A DNA stretch of 64,000 nucleotides from Candidatus Aeolococcus gillhamiae (GTDB lineage Bacteria; Chloroflexota; Dormibacteria; Aeolococcales; Aeolococcaceae): positions 1 through 64,000 of the forward strand of contig QHBU01000256.1 in NCBI GenBank assembly GCA_003244045.1. The letters are read 5' to 3'. A program made the position numbers and the translations under genes. A model generated the notes under the pieces. It was not told where the DNA came from. It made no database searches and saw nothing but the letters and a program-made list of their open reading frames with translations. Positions 47,776-61,513 of this stretch are shown in pieces; position 1 is the first letter of the stretch; every line of letters begins with the position of its first letter.

Positions 47776-50166
47776 TCAACTGGCTTTGTCCGCGCTGTCC
47801 TCGCGGCGCTCGACTGCCAGCGGCCAGTGCAAGGTGAAGCAGGTCCCGTTCCCCGGCGTGCTGGTCACCGACACCTCGGCGTCATGAGCCTCGCTGAGGC
47901 GCCGGACCAGGGCCAGCCCCATGCCCATGCCGCCGTAACGGCGGGTGCGCGAGCCGTCCACCTGGCGGAGATGGTCGAAGACGGTGGGCAGCTCGCGCTC
48001 GTCGATGCCGATACCATCGTCGGCGACGTCCACGCGGCAGCTGGTTCCCACCTGCCGCGTGGTCACCGAGACGTGGCCGTCCGCGGGCGTGAACTTGATC
48101 GCGTTGTCGAGCAGCGCGCGCATCACCTGCTCGAACCTCTCGCGGTCGGCAACGATGAACGTGTTCGGTGCAAGGTTGAGGGCGAGCTCGATGGGGAGGC
48201 CCTCCCTGAAGTTTTTGCGAAGCTGCGCTGCGGTGACGTTGATGACGGCGGCGGCGTCGACGTGTTCCGTGCGCAGCGTGACCGCCTCCGAGTTGAGTAG
48301 CGAGAACACAACGATGTTCTCGACGATGTCGCCGAGCAGGCGCGCCGAGATCTCCATATCGCGAACCAGCTCGAGCTTGGTCGGCTCGTCGAGCTGCTGC
48401 CATGCCGCCGTGATCAGCTCGATCTCTCCCTTGATGGCGAGAACGGGCGTGCGCAGCTCGTGCTGCGTGGTGGTGAGGAAGTTGGTCTTGAGGATGTCGA
48501 GCTCACGGAGACGCTGCACGGTGTGACGCTCCTGCTCGTAGAGGCGCGTGTTCTCAGTGGCCACGCTGGCGTTGTTGGCGAGCGCGGCGAGCGCACGCTC
48601 ATCGCTTTCGGAGAGGGGGTCGAACGACCAGACGGCGAGCGCCCCGACCACCTCGGCGTGGTACATCATCGGCACTGCGAGGAGGCCCGGTGACACATCG
48701 CCCGCATCGCGGCGGATGTGCTCGCCACGCGCCAACCCGGCCACCTCCTCGGTATCGAACGCGGCGAGCACGCTCAGCGAGGCGCCGGCAGCTGCCTCCA
48801 GCGAACCATCGTCGATCGTGAACAGCGCAGCGCGCGCTTCGCCACCTCCGATGGCGCTCGCCGCGGCGAGCACGCTGCGCTGCAGCGCCTCCACGCCCTC
48901 GCCGGTTGCGGTCAGCGCGTGGGAGACGCTCTCGAGGCGCTCGATGGAACTGTCGAGGTGGCCGATGTAGCCGGCGATCTGGTTGCGCATCTGATTGACG
49001 CTCCGTGCCAGCCGGCCCAGCTCGTCGTTGCTGGTCACCGGGACGTCAGAGCTCAGGTCGCCCCCGGCGATCCGGCGCACGCCGCGCTCCAGCCGCGCGA
49101 TCGGGCGCACCACGAACCGCGACGCGAAGGCCGCGATGATGAGGAACACCAGCACGATGGCGGTGACCCCGATCAGCAGGATGGTGCGTTCGTCGGCGCC
49201 GGTCTGCCCCGCGAACACAGCGGTGGGAACCTCGACGCCGAGGTAGCCGGGGACACTGCCGTCAGGGGCCGTGACCGCGATGTACGAGGTGGCGACGCTG
49301 CCGCCCGGCCCGGACAGGTACTTGGCGGAGAACGAGGCGGGATGATGGGCCAGCACCGACGTCCATAGCGGGTCCGCCGTTCCCTGGGCCGGTGAGTAGT
49401 TCTGCGCCGGGTCGAAGCGAAAGAGCATCGGCGAGTTGCCGTTGGTGAGCAGCGCGGGTGTGTACAGAAGGGCCGAACCGAACCGCGCGAACTGCGCCTG
49501 CAGGGTTGTGCTGTACACGACCACGCCGATGAAATGGTGAGCGCTGTCCCTGACCACGACGGCGGCGTCGAACGCCGGCAGGGTGTTGCCGATCAGCTCC
49601 ACGCCCTCGTATCCGGGCGGGCACTCCTTGCCGGCCAGCCGGTTGGCGGCCGCGCTGCCCTCGCACTGCACGAGCCGGCCCTCGGCGATGGCCAGGGCCA
49701 CCGACGCTGTTGCCGTGCCGAGGTGGGGGCCTGCCTGGGACTCGCACGACCCCACCGTCTGTCCGGCTCCGCACTCGTCGGTGTAGACGGGGGAGCCACC
49801 ACTGTCGAGGACGGCGACCCGGCTGCCTGGAGACGATGCGCCGCCGAGACCGGATCCGAAGAGCGTGGCCAGCGCAGCGGCACGCGCCGTGGCGTCCGAG
49901 GTCGCCAGCGCCTTCTGCAGGGCGGCTGAGCGGGCCACGGCGGTGGCCGCGAACTGGGTCTGCGGTTGGGTGACGTGCACCAGGAGCTGGTAGCCGGTGG
50001 CCGAGCGGTTGCTCGCCTCGGACTGCACCGCCTGGTCGGTCTGCAGCGCGCGGCTGACCAGCAGGAAGCCGGACACGGTCGCCACCAGCGCCACTGTGAT
50101 CACCAGTCCGCCGATGAGCAGCCGGGTTGTCAGGGTGCTCCGCCACCCCTGGCCGGTCGCCGCCAT
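47776..50166 (-). CDS. Membrane sensor histidine kinase (extracytoplasmic sensor, HAMP, GAF-like, HisKA, HATPase)
   Basis: TTTQHELRTPVLAIKGEIEL H-box, ALLDNAIKFTPADG N-box, DDGIGID and GMGMGLALVRRL G-boxes. Confidence 0.93.
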   Translation of the reverse strand: MAATGQGWRSTLTTRLLIGGLVITVALVATVSGFLLVSRALQTDQAVQSEASNRSATGYQLLVHVTQPQTQFAATAVARSAALQKALATSDATARAAALATLFGSGLGGASSPGSRVAVLDSGGSPVYTDECGAGQTVGSCESQAGPHLGTATASVALAIAEGRLVQCEGSAAANRLAGKECPPGYEGVELIGNTLPAFDAAVVVRDSAHHFIGVVVYSTTLQAQFARFGSALLYTPALLTNGNSPMLFRFDPAQNYSPAQGTADPLWTSVLAHHPASFSAKYLSGPGGSVATSYIAVTAPDGSVPGYLGVEVPTAVFAGQTGADERTILLIGVTAIVLVFLIIAAFASRFVVRPIARLERGVRRIAGGDLSSDVPVTSNDELGRLARSVNQMRNQIAGYIGHLDSSIERLESVSHALTATGEGVEALQRSVLAAASAIGGGEARAALFTIDDGSLEAAAGASLSVLAAFDTEEVAGLARGEHIRRDAGDVSPGLLAVPMMYHAEVVGALAVWSFDPLSESDERALAALANNASVATENTRLYEQERHTVQRLRELDILKTNFLTTTQHELRTPVLAIKGEIELITAAWQQLDEPTKLELVRDMEISARLLGDIVENIVVFSLLNSEAVTLRTEHVDAAAVINVTAAQLRKNFREGLPIELALNLAPNTFIVADRERFEQVMRALLDNAIKFTPADGHVSVTTRQVGTSCRVDVADDGIGIDERELPTVFDHLRQVDGSRTRRYGGMGMGLALVRRLSEAHDAEVSVTSTPGNGTCFTLHWPLAVERREDSADKAS

Positions 50167-50186
50167 GACCACACCCGCCGGGCGGG

Positions 50187-50807
50187 TCAGTCCTCCGGCG
50201 AGGCGAGCCGCCGGCGAAGTGCCATCCGCGCGATCACGGCGAGCGCGACCACGTCCACCGCCAGGAGCAGCGGCCAGATGAAGAGCCCGCTCCCGAATCT
50301 GATGCCACTCAGCGGTCCCAGCCTCTCGACCGGAAGCACGCGGGCGGCGTCGGTGGCGAACACCGCCTGAGCCGAGAAGGGTGCGGGGTCGGAGCTGTCG
50401 ACCACGACCTTGGCGGTCGGGACGGGCGCGGCAGGTGTGGCCAGGCCCCGTGCGTGATGCGAGGTGGCCGGCTTGGCCGCCGGCGTGGGGTGCAAGGCCG
50501 GCTTGTGCGTCACGGCCGGGGCGGGCTTGGGCTTGCTTTTGTCCAGCTCGGCTATGAGCTTGGCGAGCGCGGCGGACACCCACGCGGGCGGCGTGTGGCT
50601 CGCGCTGTCGCCGTTGTTGTCGCCGCTGCTCTTCCCGTCGCTGGTGCCGTCCCCGCTCCCGTGGTCGGCCAGCACGATGGCCGGCGCCGAACCCGGAGCG
50701 ACGACCGCGGCTGCGACCAGGGCACCGGTGGACGAGAGCGCGAGCAGGCAGGCGGCTACGGCGGCGGCGCTTCGCAGCCACAGTCCGCGCAGTCCTCGAG
50801 AGGGCAT
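50187..50807 (-). CDS. Secreted/membrane-anchored hypothetical protein
   Basis: Signal peptide, low-complexity Pro/Ala/Lys linker, C-terminal TM; upstream of the kinase on the same strand. Confidence 0.65.
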   Translation of the reverse strand: MPSRGLRGLWLRSAAAVAACLLALSSTGALVAAAVVAPGSAPAIVLADHGSGDGTSDGKSSGDNNGDSASHTPPAWVSAALAKLIAELDKSKPKPAPAVTHKPALHPTPAAKPATSHHARGLATPAAPVPTAKVVVDSSDPAPFSAQAVFATDAARVLPVERLGPLSGIRFGSGLFIWPLLLAVDVVALAVIARMALRRRLASPED

Positions 50808-50933
50808 GCGGTCAGCCTACGGATGGGGTCGCGGCGCGGGTCAGAGGACCCGTTCGCAAAGCCATCACGGCTGTGTATCGCCGACCACCACACGGATACC
50901 CCCCGTGTGGCCATGGCCCCGTACTCTTAGCCC

Positions 50934-51485
50934 ATGTCCACACGGATGCGCCGGAGCGAGCTTGACCTGCCCAGGCGGCGTGGAGTCGCGGCCCAGCTGC
51001 GCCGCTGGACCATCCCCGCCATCGGGGCGGTGACGCCGGTCGGACTGATCATCGTCAACATCGCGGCCTTCATCGTGCACAACCTCGCGCAGTTCCGCCT
51101 CGGGATCAGCGTGCTCGCGTTTGTCAGCGGTCTGATGCTGAACTCCTGGACCGCGTTGAAGATCTACCGCGTCGCCAAGATCCGCTTCCCGCACTTCGGC
51201 CCTCTCGAGGAGAGCAACCAGGAGGTCGTCCTGATGATCGGGATGGCCCTGATCATCGGGATCTCCTTCGTCGAGGCGCTCTTTTGCTATCAGGGCCTCA
51301 GTAACGAGGCCAACCTGCCCAACGCCCCGACCTTCATCCTGGGAGTCGTGGCCATCGCCATCCCCATCCTCCTCCAGGGTCTGTTCGGCCGCCTGCTCGG
51401 TGAGCGCAGCGACAGCGCGGACGAGCGCGTCGACGGCTACCCGCTGCCGCCTCCGCCGGGACCCGGCGAGACCTGGAGGCCGTAG
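50934..51485 (+). CDS. Hypothetical integral membrane protein
   Basis: Four hydrophobic segments; ATG start; abuts next gene. Confidence 0.7.
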   Translation: MSTRMRRSELDLPRRRGVAAQLRRWTIPAIGAVTPVGLIIVNIAAFIVHNLAQFRLGISVLAFVSGLMLNSWTALKIYRVAKIRFPHFGPLEESNQEVVLMIGMALIIGISFVEALFCYQGLSNEANLPNAPTFILGVVAIAIPILLQGLFGRLLGERSDSADERVDGYPLPPPPGPGETWRP

Positions 51486-52429
51486 TGACGACCACATACC
51501 TGCTCGTGCATCACGCCCTGCTGCTCCGCGCCGGCGGCGGCCAGAGCTTTGGTGGCGGTGGTGGAGGCTTCGGCGGCGGGGGCGGCTACAGCGGCGGCGG
51601 TTACTACGGCGGCGGTGGCTACTACGGGGGTGGTGGGCTCGGCTCGCTGGGCCTGCTGTCACTGCTGTTCTTCGGCGGGGGGCCGATCTTCTTCATCTTC
51701 CTGCTGCTCGCCGCATTCAACGCGTGGCGTCGCATGTCATACCGGGGCCCGCAGGGAGTGACCGGCGGGGGAGGGGGCTACATCCCGCGCTACGGTGACC
51801 AGCGGCCGATGGGCGTGCCCAGCGGTTTTCCAATCGGCGGCCAGCAGGAGCCATCCTCCGTTGACAGCGTGGCGTCGGGCCTCGCCGCGATCAAAGCGCA
51901 CGACCCGCAGTTCGATGAGACGGAGTTCATCAACCAGGCGCAGCGCGAGTTCTTCATCGTGGAGAAGGCCTGGAGCGACTGCAAACCGGAGGAGAGCCGC
52001 CGGGTCATGTCCGACACGCTCTGGGACCAGCACCGCGCCCAGATCGAGCAGTACGTCGCCAAGGGCCAGCGCAACGTGCTCGACAACCTTGCGCTCGCCG
52101 GCGCCACCATCGTCAGCGCCGGCGGTGGCCCGCAGAAGGACCACATCCAGCTGCGCATGCACGCCGCGTGTGCGGACTACGACGTCGACGTGGCTACCAA
52201 CAAGGTCGTCCGCGGTGACCGCTCCGTCGGGGAGTGGTCCGAGGACTGGCTATTCGAGCGTTCCTCGAAGGCGACCACCCGCGCCGACGGGGGAACCATG
52301 GCGCAACACTGTCCCAATTGCGGCGCCCCGCTCGACGTCGACCTCAGCGGGGTCTGTTCGTACTGCAAGGCGCCGGTGATGAGCGGCGACTACGACTGGG
52401 TGCTGGCCCGCATCGACCAAGTGCAATAA
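51485..52429 (+). CDS. Gly-rich membrane protein with Tim44-like domain and C-terminal zinc ribbon
   Basis: Gly/Tyr-rich N-terminus, TM, FDETEFINQAQREFFIVEKAWSD Tim44-like, HCPNCGAPLDVDLSGVCSYCKAPV. Confidence 0.8.
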   Translation: MTTTYLLVHHALLLRAGGGQSFGGGGGGFGGGGGYSGGGYYGGGGYYGGGGLGSLGLLSLLFFGGGPIFFIFLLLAAFNAWRRMSYRGPQGVTGGGGGYIPRYGDQRPMGVPSGFPIGGQQEPSSVDSVASGLAAIKAHDPQFDETEFINQAQREFFIVEKAWSDCKPEESRRVMSDTLWDQHRAQIEQYVAKGQRNVLDNLALAGATIVSAGGGPQKDHIQLRMHAACADYDVDVATNKVVRGDRSVGEWSEDWLFERSSKATTRADGGTMAQHCPNCGAPLDVDLSGVCSYCKAPVMSGDYDWVLARIDQVQ

Positions 52430-52435
52430 CCCGCG

Positions 52436-54406
<1,971 letters not shown>

Positions 54407-54419
54407 CAGGTTGGTCTCC

Positions 54420-55031
54420 TCAGGTTGGCAGCACGCGCCTCTTGAAGTTGGCGTTGGTCACGTCCGCGAACGAGGCGTACACGGCCGCCGCCGCGGTCGC
54501 GATACCGACATAGCCGCCGACGTTGTGAATGGTCGTGCTCGCCGCGTAGTCACCGATGGCGAGCACGACGAACGTGATCGTGAGCAGGAAGAAGACAAGT
54601 TGCACCGCCCGCGCGCCGGCCAGGGAGGCAAGGAACATGTACGCGGTGAAGATGCCCCAGGCGAGCAGGTACGTGGCCACGAACGTGCTGATATCGGTGG
54701 GTGTGGCGGTCTTCATCTGCGGGATGAAGACGTTGACCAGGAGAAAGAAGCTGAACCAGAAGGCTCCGTACGCGGTGAACGCGGTGGCGGCGAAGGTGTT
54801 GCCCCGCTTGAATGCCCACATGCCCGCGAGGAGTTGAGCCAGACCGCCGAAGGTGAGCGCCAGCGCCATCACGCCGGCGGTGACCGTGGCGTGCAGGATG
54901 CCGGCGTTGATCAGAGAGAGCAGCAGCGTGGTGATCCCGAAGCCCGCCAGGCCAAGCGGAGCTGGGTCCCCGACCAGCGGCGCCGCCTGCTCCGGGGTCC
55001 TCAGCGCCGTGTCCTCGAATGCTCGCGCCAT
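54420..55031 (-). CDS. satP: Acetate transporter, GPR1/FUN34/YaaH (SatP) family
   Basis: PLGLAGFGITTLLLSL N-terminal NPxPLGL-like motif, six TM. Confidence 0.85.
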   Translation of the reverse strand: MARAFEDTALRTPEQAAPLVGDPAPLGLAGFGITTLLLSLINAGILHATVTAGVMALALTFGGLAQLLAGMWAFKRGNTFAATAFTAYGAFWFSFFLLVNVFIPQMKTATPTDISTFVATYLLAWGIFTAYMFLASLAGARAVQLVFFLLTITFVVLAIGDYAASTTIHNVGGYVGIATAAAAVYASFADVTNANFKRRVLPT

Positions 55032-55176
55032 GGTCGGTGCCCTCCTCTCCATATGAAGCCCCCTCCGGAAGCCCTCCGGGGATGGCAAGGCCACAGGATC
55101 ATGCGCCGTCGCCTTGGTCATATATAAGGGGGGTGAATTGGTCGGTCGAGCAACCAAATCGCCTTGAAACAGAAGA

Positions 55177-55200
55177 GCCCGGCACCTGCTGGTGCCGGGC
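55177..55200 (-). terminator. Terminator hairpin downstream of dnaK
   Basis: GCCCGGCACC-AGCA-GGTGCCGGGC followed by TCTTCTGTTT on the minus strand. Confidence 0.75.
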
Positions 55201-55214
55201 CTTCAGCGGGAGGT

Positions 55215-57119
<1,905 letters not shown>

Positions 57120-57259
57120 GGGGTTGAACCCTCCCGGGTAAATGCGAATCGAGGAAATTCGAAGTGTTGAACTGACGCTTCTGCGCCGCTCCTGGTGGGA
57201 TACCTCGCGCCACCGTGATGCTAAACGTCCGACGCCGGCGATGGCGGTACCCTGCTTCC

Positions 57260-57622
57260 GTGCATGAGGGCGACGGCCACGACACGGCCGCGCAGCTGCG
57301 CAGGCTGCGCGAGCGGGCCGACGAGGATTTCGATAGCCCGCCCGGCATCAAGCTGCCCGGCCGGCACCAGATCGACCTTGCCGAACTGGGCCTGAGGGTC
57401 GCCGTGACCCGAGCGCGGTACCCCAACCGCGACGACGGCGTCGACCAGTACGCGGTCACCCTGACCCGCTCAGGCCTCGACCAGCGTCCTGCCGACAGCG
57501 AGGTGTCCCTGGTCCTCGAGACCGCCTTCGGAGCGTCCGCGGGCGACGCCGTCGAGCGGACCGGCGGAGGCCCGCTGGTGCGCATGTTCCGGGTGCCCGC
57601 GGCCGCGGCTCAGCCGAGGTAG
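57260..57622 (+). CDS. Hypothetical protein
   Basis: GTG-start ORF filling the gap; tail overlaps convergent pcm by 13 nt. Confidence 0.5.
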   Translation: MHEGDGHDTAAQLRRLRERADEDFDSPPGIKLPGRHQIDLAELGLRVAVTRARYPNRDDGVDQYAVTLTRSGLDQRPADSEVSLVLETAFGASAGDAVERTGGGPLVRMFRVPAAAAQPR

Positions 57623-58278
57623 GCGTCGCCCCCGATGAGGGGGACGAAGCGGCACGGCCCGAGGTTGTCGGTGACCCAGCGGCCATCCAGCAACCGGAGG
57701 CGCACGAGCTCGTCCATCTGCTCGCCCTCGCGATGCAGCGGGATCACCAGGCGGCCCCGCTCGCTGAGCTGGCGGGGCAGCGCCGGGGGCAGCCACGGCG
57801 CGGTGGCGGCGACGGCGATGGCGTCGAACGGCGCCAGGTCGGGCAGGCCCAGGGTGCCGTCACCCACGTGGACCGGGATGTCATAGCCGGCCGCCGTCAG
57901 GCGCTGTCGTGCCGACTCGGCCAGCTGGGTCAGGCGCTCGATGCCGACGACCTCCGCGCCGCACGCGGCCAGCACCGCGGCCTGGTATCCCGATCCCGTG
58001 CCCACGTCCAGGACCCGATCCCCTGCCTGGATGTCGAGTGCCTGGACGACCACGGCAACCATGAGCGGCTGGGAGATCGTCTGGCCGCAGTCGATGGCCA
58101 GCGCCCGGTCGGCGTAGGCCTCGCCCCGCTGCCCGGGCGGCACGAACTGCTCGCGCGGGACAGAGGCCATCGCGTCGAGGACGCGAGCATCGCGGATGCC
58201 CCCGCGACGCAGGGTGTTGAGCATCCCGATCACGTCACCATGCATCCGTCCGGTGTAGCAGATGTCTGCCGCCGGCAC
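57610..58278 (-). CDS. pcm: Protein-L-isoaspartate O-methyltransferase
   Basis: LDVGTGSGYQAAVLA, REQFVPP, QTISQPLMVA. Confidence 0.95.
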   Translation of the reverse strand: MPAADICYTGRMHGDVIGMLNTLRRGGIRDARVLDAMASVPREQFVPPGQRGEAYADRALAIDCGQTISQPLMVAVVVQALDIQAGDRVLDVGTGSGYQAAVLAACGAEVVGIERLTQLAESARQRLTAAGYDIPVHVGDGTLGLPDLAPFDAIAVAATAPWLPPALPRQLSERGRLVIPLHREGEQMDELVRLRLLDGRWVTDNLGPCRFVPLIGGDAYLG

Positions 58279-58284
58279 GCTCCG

Positions 58285-58707
58285 TCAGGCCTGCGGTTCG
58301 AGCACCAGGTCCTCTGGCGGCGTCGGCGGCACCTTCCAGACCAGGAACCCCTTGTTCCAGCGGCGGTGGTATTCGTTGGCCGCATCGACCGCCTCGTGGA
58401 ACGCTCGCTCGAACGCGGCCAGGTCGCCGCCCTCGCAGGCCGCCAAGAGGGGAGCCAGGTCCTCATCGATGAAGGTCTCGACGTTGGCCTCGTACTTGGG
58501 CCGGGTGACGTTGCCGAGCCGGAAGAGCTTGCGCATCTCCTTGAGCTGCCAGGTGGCCAGCGGCCAGTTCTGGGCGCGGCCCGCGTGGTACGCCTTCCAC
58601 ATCCGCACCCCGATGTCGGGCATGAGCCGGGCCAGGCCTGGCTGCAGGCCGGTCAGCGCCTCGAGCTCGAGGCGCTCGGGGTTCTTGGGTTGGGGCGTCT
58701 CGCTCAC
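58285..58707 (-). CDS. Conserved hypothetical protein
   Basis: Intact GTG-start ORF, 140 aa. Confidence 0.6.
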   Translation of the reverse strand: MSETPQPKNPERLELEALTGLQPGLARLMPDIGVRMWKAYHAGRAQNWPLATWQLKEMRKLFRLGNVTRPKYEANVETFIDEDLAPLLAACEGGDLAAFERAFHEAVDAANEYHRRWNKGFLVWKVPPTPPEDLVLEPQA

Positions 58708-58795
58708 CGGTGGCTCCTTGTAGTGGATCGCGCGGCGAGTGTAGCGACGCCGCCCGCCCCGGCCGGGATGTGACGAATCGCGCGCAGGGACGTTT

Positions 58796-59338
58796 GTGCA
58801 GTCGATGATCGCCGCCATGACCGGCGCACGGCTGGACGACGCGGTGAGGCCCTTCGACGAGGTGTATCGCGACCATGCCGACGCCGTCTACCGCTTCTGC
58901 CTGTCCCAGCTCCGTGACCCCGACGTGGCCGAGGACGTCACCGGCGACGTGTTCGCCGCAGCCTTTGCGGCGTACGGCCGCGTCCGCCCTGACGCCGTCG
59001 GCGTGCGCACCTGGCTGTTCCGGATCGCTCGCAACGCCGTGATCGACCAGTACCGGCGTGACGGCCGGCGACGCTCGCTGCTCGCGCGCCTCGGTCGGGA
59101 TCGTGAGTTTCCCGACAGCGTCGAGGAGAACGTCCAGCAGCGCTTCGACCTCGCCTCCATCTGCACGGCGATGGAGACGCTGCGCGAACGCGACCGCCAG
59201 CTGGTCGGGCTCCGCGTCGCCGGAGGCTTGACCTTTGCCGAGGTCGGCCAGGTGCTGGGGATGCGCGAGAGCGCCGCCAAGATGGCCACCCACCGCGCAC
59301 TCGAGCGGGTTCGCTCGCGGCTTCGGGAGATGGCATGA
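58796..59338 (+). CDS. ECF-type RNA polymerase sigma factor
   Basis: Region 2 (DHADAVYRFCLSQLRDPDVAEDVTGDVFAAAF), region 4 (LTFAEVGQVLGMRESAAKMATHRALERVRSRL). Confidence 0.92.
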   Translation: MQSMIAAMTGARLDDAVRPFDEVYRDHADAVYRFCLSQLRDPDVAEDVTGDVFAAAFAAYGRVRPDAVGVRTWLFRIARNAVIDQYRRDGRRRSLLARLGRDREFPDSVEENVQQRFDLASICTAMETLRERDRQLVGLRVAGGLTFAEVGQVLGMRESAAKMATHRALERVRSRLREMA

Positions 59339-60963
59339 CCGAGGACGATCGCGACCTCTCAGCGGCCTTCGATGAGCTCAAGGCGCCCCCGTCGACAGCC
59401 AGCTACGCGACCCGGACATCGGGGCTCGACGGCCGTGCCCGCACGTCGCACTGGCCGCAGGCCCTCGCCGGGGCCCTGGTGGTGGCGGTGGCCCTTGCCG
59501 GGGCCGGGACCTTCCTGGCGTTGCGCACCGCTCGCCACGGCGACGCGCCGTCCAGCTCCGCAGGCGGACCGCCGGCGCGGTCGAACGCGGCGATGGCCTA
59601 CGACTCGGCCGCCGGGGTCACTGTGATGTTCGGTGGCACCGACGCCTCAGGCAAGGCACTGACCGACGCCTGGACCTGGGACGGCTCCTCCTGGAAGGCG
59701 GCTGCGCGCGGCCCGGGGCCGTTGGTAGACGTCCGGATGGTCGACGACCCCGCCGACGCCGGCGTGCTCCTGCTCGGCGTCCCTGCCGCTCCGGTCAGCA
59801 GCAGTGGCGGGAGTGTCAGCAGCAGTGGCTGCGTGGGCAGCGGCACGGCTACGCCCGGCTCGGTGTCGGGGGGCACCCCGAACGCCGCCACGGTGACAGC
59901 GGCGCCGGCGATCGCCCCGGCGCCGTCGAACGCCACGCCGCCTACCGGGGTTCCCGTCTCGGGGCCGGCGCTCTCCTGCCCTCCGGTTCCCCTGCCGGTG
60001 GTGCCCGCTGCGCAGACGTGGTTGTTCAGTGACGGCGCATGGTCCGGCGCCTCAGGGAACGCGGACACCACACCTCCCGCCGGCGCGCAGCTTGCGTTCG
60101 ACACCGCGACGCACCAGGTAGTGGCGGTGTCGGCAGGCTTCTCCCGGTGCGGCCCTCGGATGCTGTCGCCGGTCGCGAACGGTGGCGCCATCGCCTGCCC
60201 GCTGGCGGCGTCGAGCAGCAAGCCCGCGATCGCTCCCGATCCGCTCTGCCTGCCCACGTGTGCGGGCAGCAATGTCATCGTCACGTGGACGTGGTCTCGC
60301 GGCTTCTGGATGAAGCGACCGGCCAGCGTGCAAGCCGGGCCGTTCACGTTTCTCTTCAGTGACCCGGGGAGCCAGCACGCCACCCTGATGACGCAGTCAG
60401 ACAACGGCCTCTACAGCCCGTCGTGTCCCGCGACTGCGTCCTGTCCGCGGGCGCCGTCCCAGTTCGTCATCACCTCGACGTGGACCGGATCCGATTGGCA
60501 GCAGAAGTCGCAGCTCGACAATGTGGCGGCGCCGCCGACCTTTGCCGGTGGCACCGTCGCGGCTGTCGAAGGTCAGATTGTCGTGCTCACCAACTCTGGA
60601 GAGACCTGGCATTGGCGCCAGGGCCATTGGGTCAATGAGACGGCCACCACACCGTTCGTGGCCCATCCCAACCAGCGGACCGGCGCGGCGATGTCCGAAG
60701 GCCCCGGCGCAACGGTGGTGTTGTTCGGCGGCGAGGTTCTGTACGGATTCCATGGCGCCTCTTCACCGGCGACGGTGGGCGCCGATACGTGGGTCTGGGA
60801 CGCCAAGTTGTGGCGGCACGCGGGCGGGGGGCCGCTGCCGGCGCCGCCATCGGCGGTTCCGTGCCCGGCGCAGAAGAACGGCGTCATCCCCCCCTGCGTC
60901 CAACCGGAGCCCGCCGTGGTGTCACCTGGCTCCGCACCGGCGGCGCCCCCGGCCATTCCGTAG
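59335..60963 (+). CDS. Single-pass membrane protein with Kelch-like extracytoplasmic domain; candidate anti-sigma/sensor
   Basis: Overlaps sigma gene by 4 nt; short cytoplasmic N-terminus, TM, repeated VTVMFGGTDASGKALTDAWTWDG-type motifs. Confidence 0.7.
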   Translation: MTEDDRDLSAAFDELKAPPSTASYATRTSGLDGRARTSHWPQALAGALVVAVALAGAGTFLALRTARHGDAPSSSAGGPPARSNAAMAYDSAAGVTVMFGGTDASGKALTDAWTWDGSSWKAAARGPGPLVDVRMVDDPADAGVLLLGVPAAPVSSSGGSVSSSGCVGSGTATPGSVSGGTPNAATVTAAPAIAPAPSNATPPTGVPVSGPALSCPPVPLPVVPAAQTWLFSDGAWSGASGNADTTPPAGAQLAFDTATHQVVAVSAGFSRCGPRMLSPVANGGAIACPLAASSSKPAIAPDPLCLPTCAGSNVIVTWTWSRGFWMKRPASVQAGPFTFLFSDPGSQHATLMTQSDNGLYSPSCPATASCPRAPSQFVITSTWTGSDWQQKSQLDNVAAPPTFAGGTVAAVEGQIVVLTNSGETWHWRQGHWVNETATTPFVAHPNQRTGAAMSEGPGATVVLFGGEVLYGFHGASSPATVGADTWVWDAKLWRHAGGGPLPAPPSAVPCPAQKNGVIPPCVQPEPAVVSPGSAPAAPPAIP

Positions 60964-61001
60964 CAGACGGCGCCCACGTACGGCGCGGTCACAATCCGCG
61001 C

Positions 61002-61475
61002 GTGGCAGACGAGATCCGCATCGAGGAGATGTCAGGGCAGGACGCTGAGATCGCCGAGATGCTCATCGACCTGACGCTGGCCGAGCAGGACCATTACGAC
61101 CACCCCCGCGAGACACGCGACGAGGTGGAGCGCCGCCTGCGCGTCGCACCGACGTTCACCGGCGAGAACCACCTGATGGTGGCGCGCGACGGCCGCGGCC
61201 ACGCAATCGGCGTGTGCTGGGTGGTGCTGTTCGATCCTGGGACGGGGCTCGAGGCCGAGCTTGCCGAGCTCTACGTCCGCCCCGAGGTCCGTGGCGGCGG
61301 TGTGGCCCGCAGCCTCGTCGCCGAGGCGGTCGCGTTCCTGCGCCGGCGCAACGTGAGCTTCGCGTCCGTGTGGACACGCGGCGACAACGACGCTGCGCTC
61401 GCCGCCTACCGCGCCGCCGGCTTCGCGCCCACCGAGCAGGCGGTGCTCACCTGGCTGCCCCTGCCCGATCGCTGA
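61002..61475 (+). CDS. GNAT-family N-acetyltransferase
   Basis: ELYVRPEVRGGGVARSLVAEAVAFLRRRN acetyl-CoA motif. Confidence 0.9.
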   Translation: MADEIRIEEMSGQDAEIAEMLIDLTLAEQDHYDHPRETRDEVERRLRVAPTFTGENHLMVARDGRGHAIGVCWVVLFDPGTGLEAELAELYVRPEVRGGGVARSLVAEAVAFLRRRNVSFASVWTRGDNDAALAAYRAAGFAPTEQAVLTWLPLPDR

Positions 61476-61513
61476 GCGCGCGAGGTCGCCCGTGGGTCGC
61501 GAATAATGTGGCG

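Noticed and set aside
50167-50781. 5' extension of the histidine kinase ORF track entry (47776..50781)
   Set aside because: Extension overlaps the better-supported 50187-50807 gene with signal peptide; kinase start placed at ATG 50166.
51540-51640. Short GGC/GGT-TAC tandem DNA repeat considered as a CRISPR or VNTR
   Set aside because: It is the coding sequence of the Gly/Tyr-rich region; no spacers, and no CRISPR array or cas gene seen anywhere in the window.
57120-57200. CGAAT...ATTCG inverted repeat upstream of dnaK considered as CIRCE or HAIR heat-shock operator
   Set aside because: Does not match CIRCE (TTAGCACTC-N9-GAGTGCTAA) or HAIR (CTTGAGT-N7-ACTCAAG); only a 5-bp palindrome.
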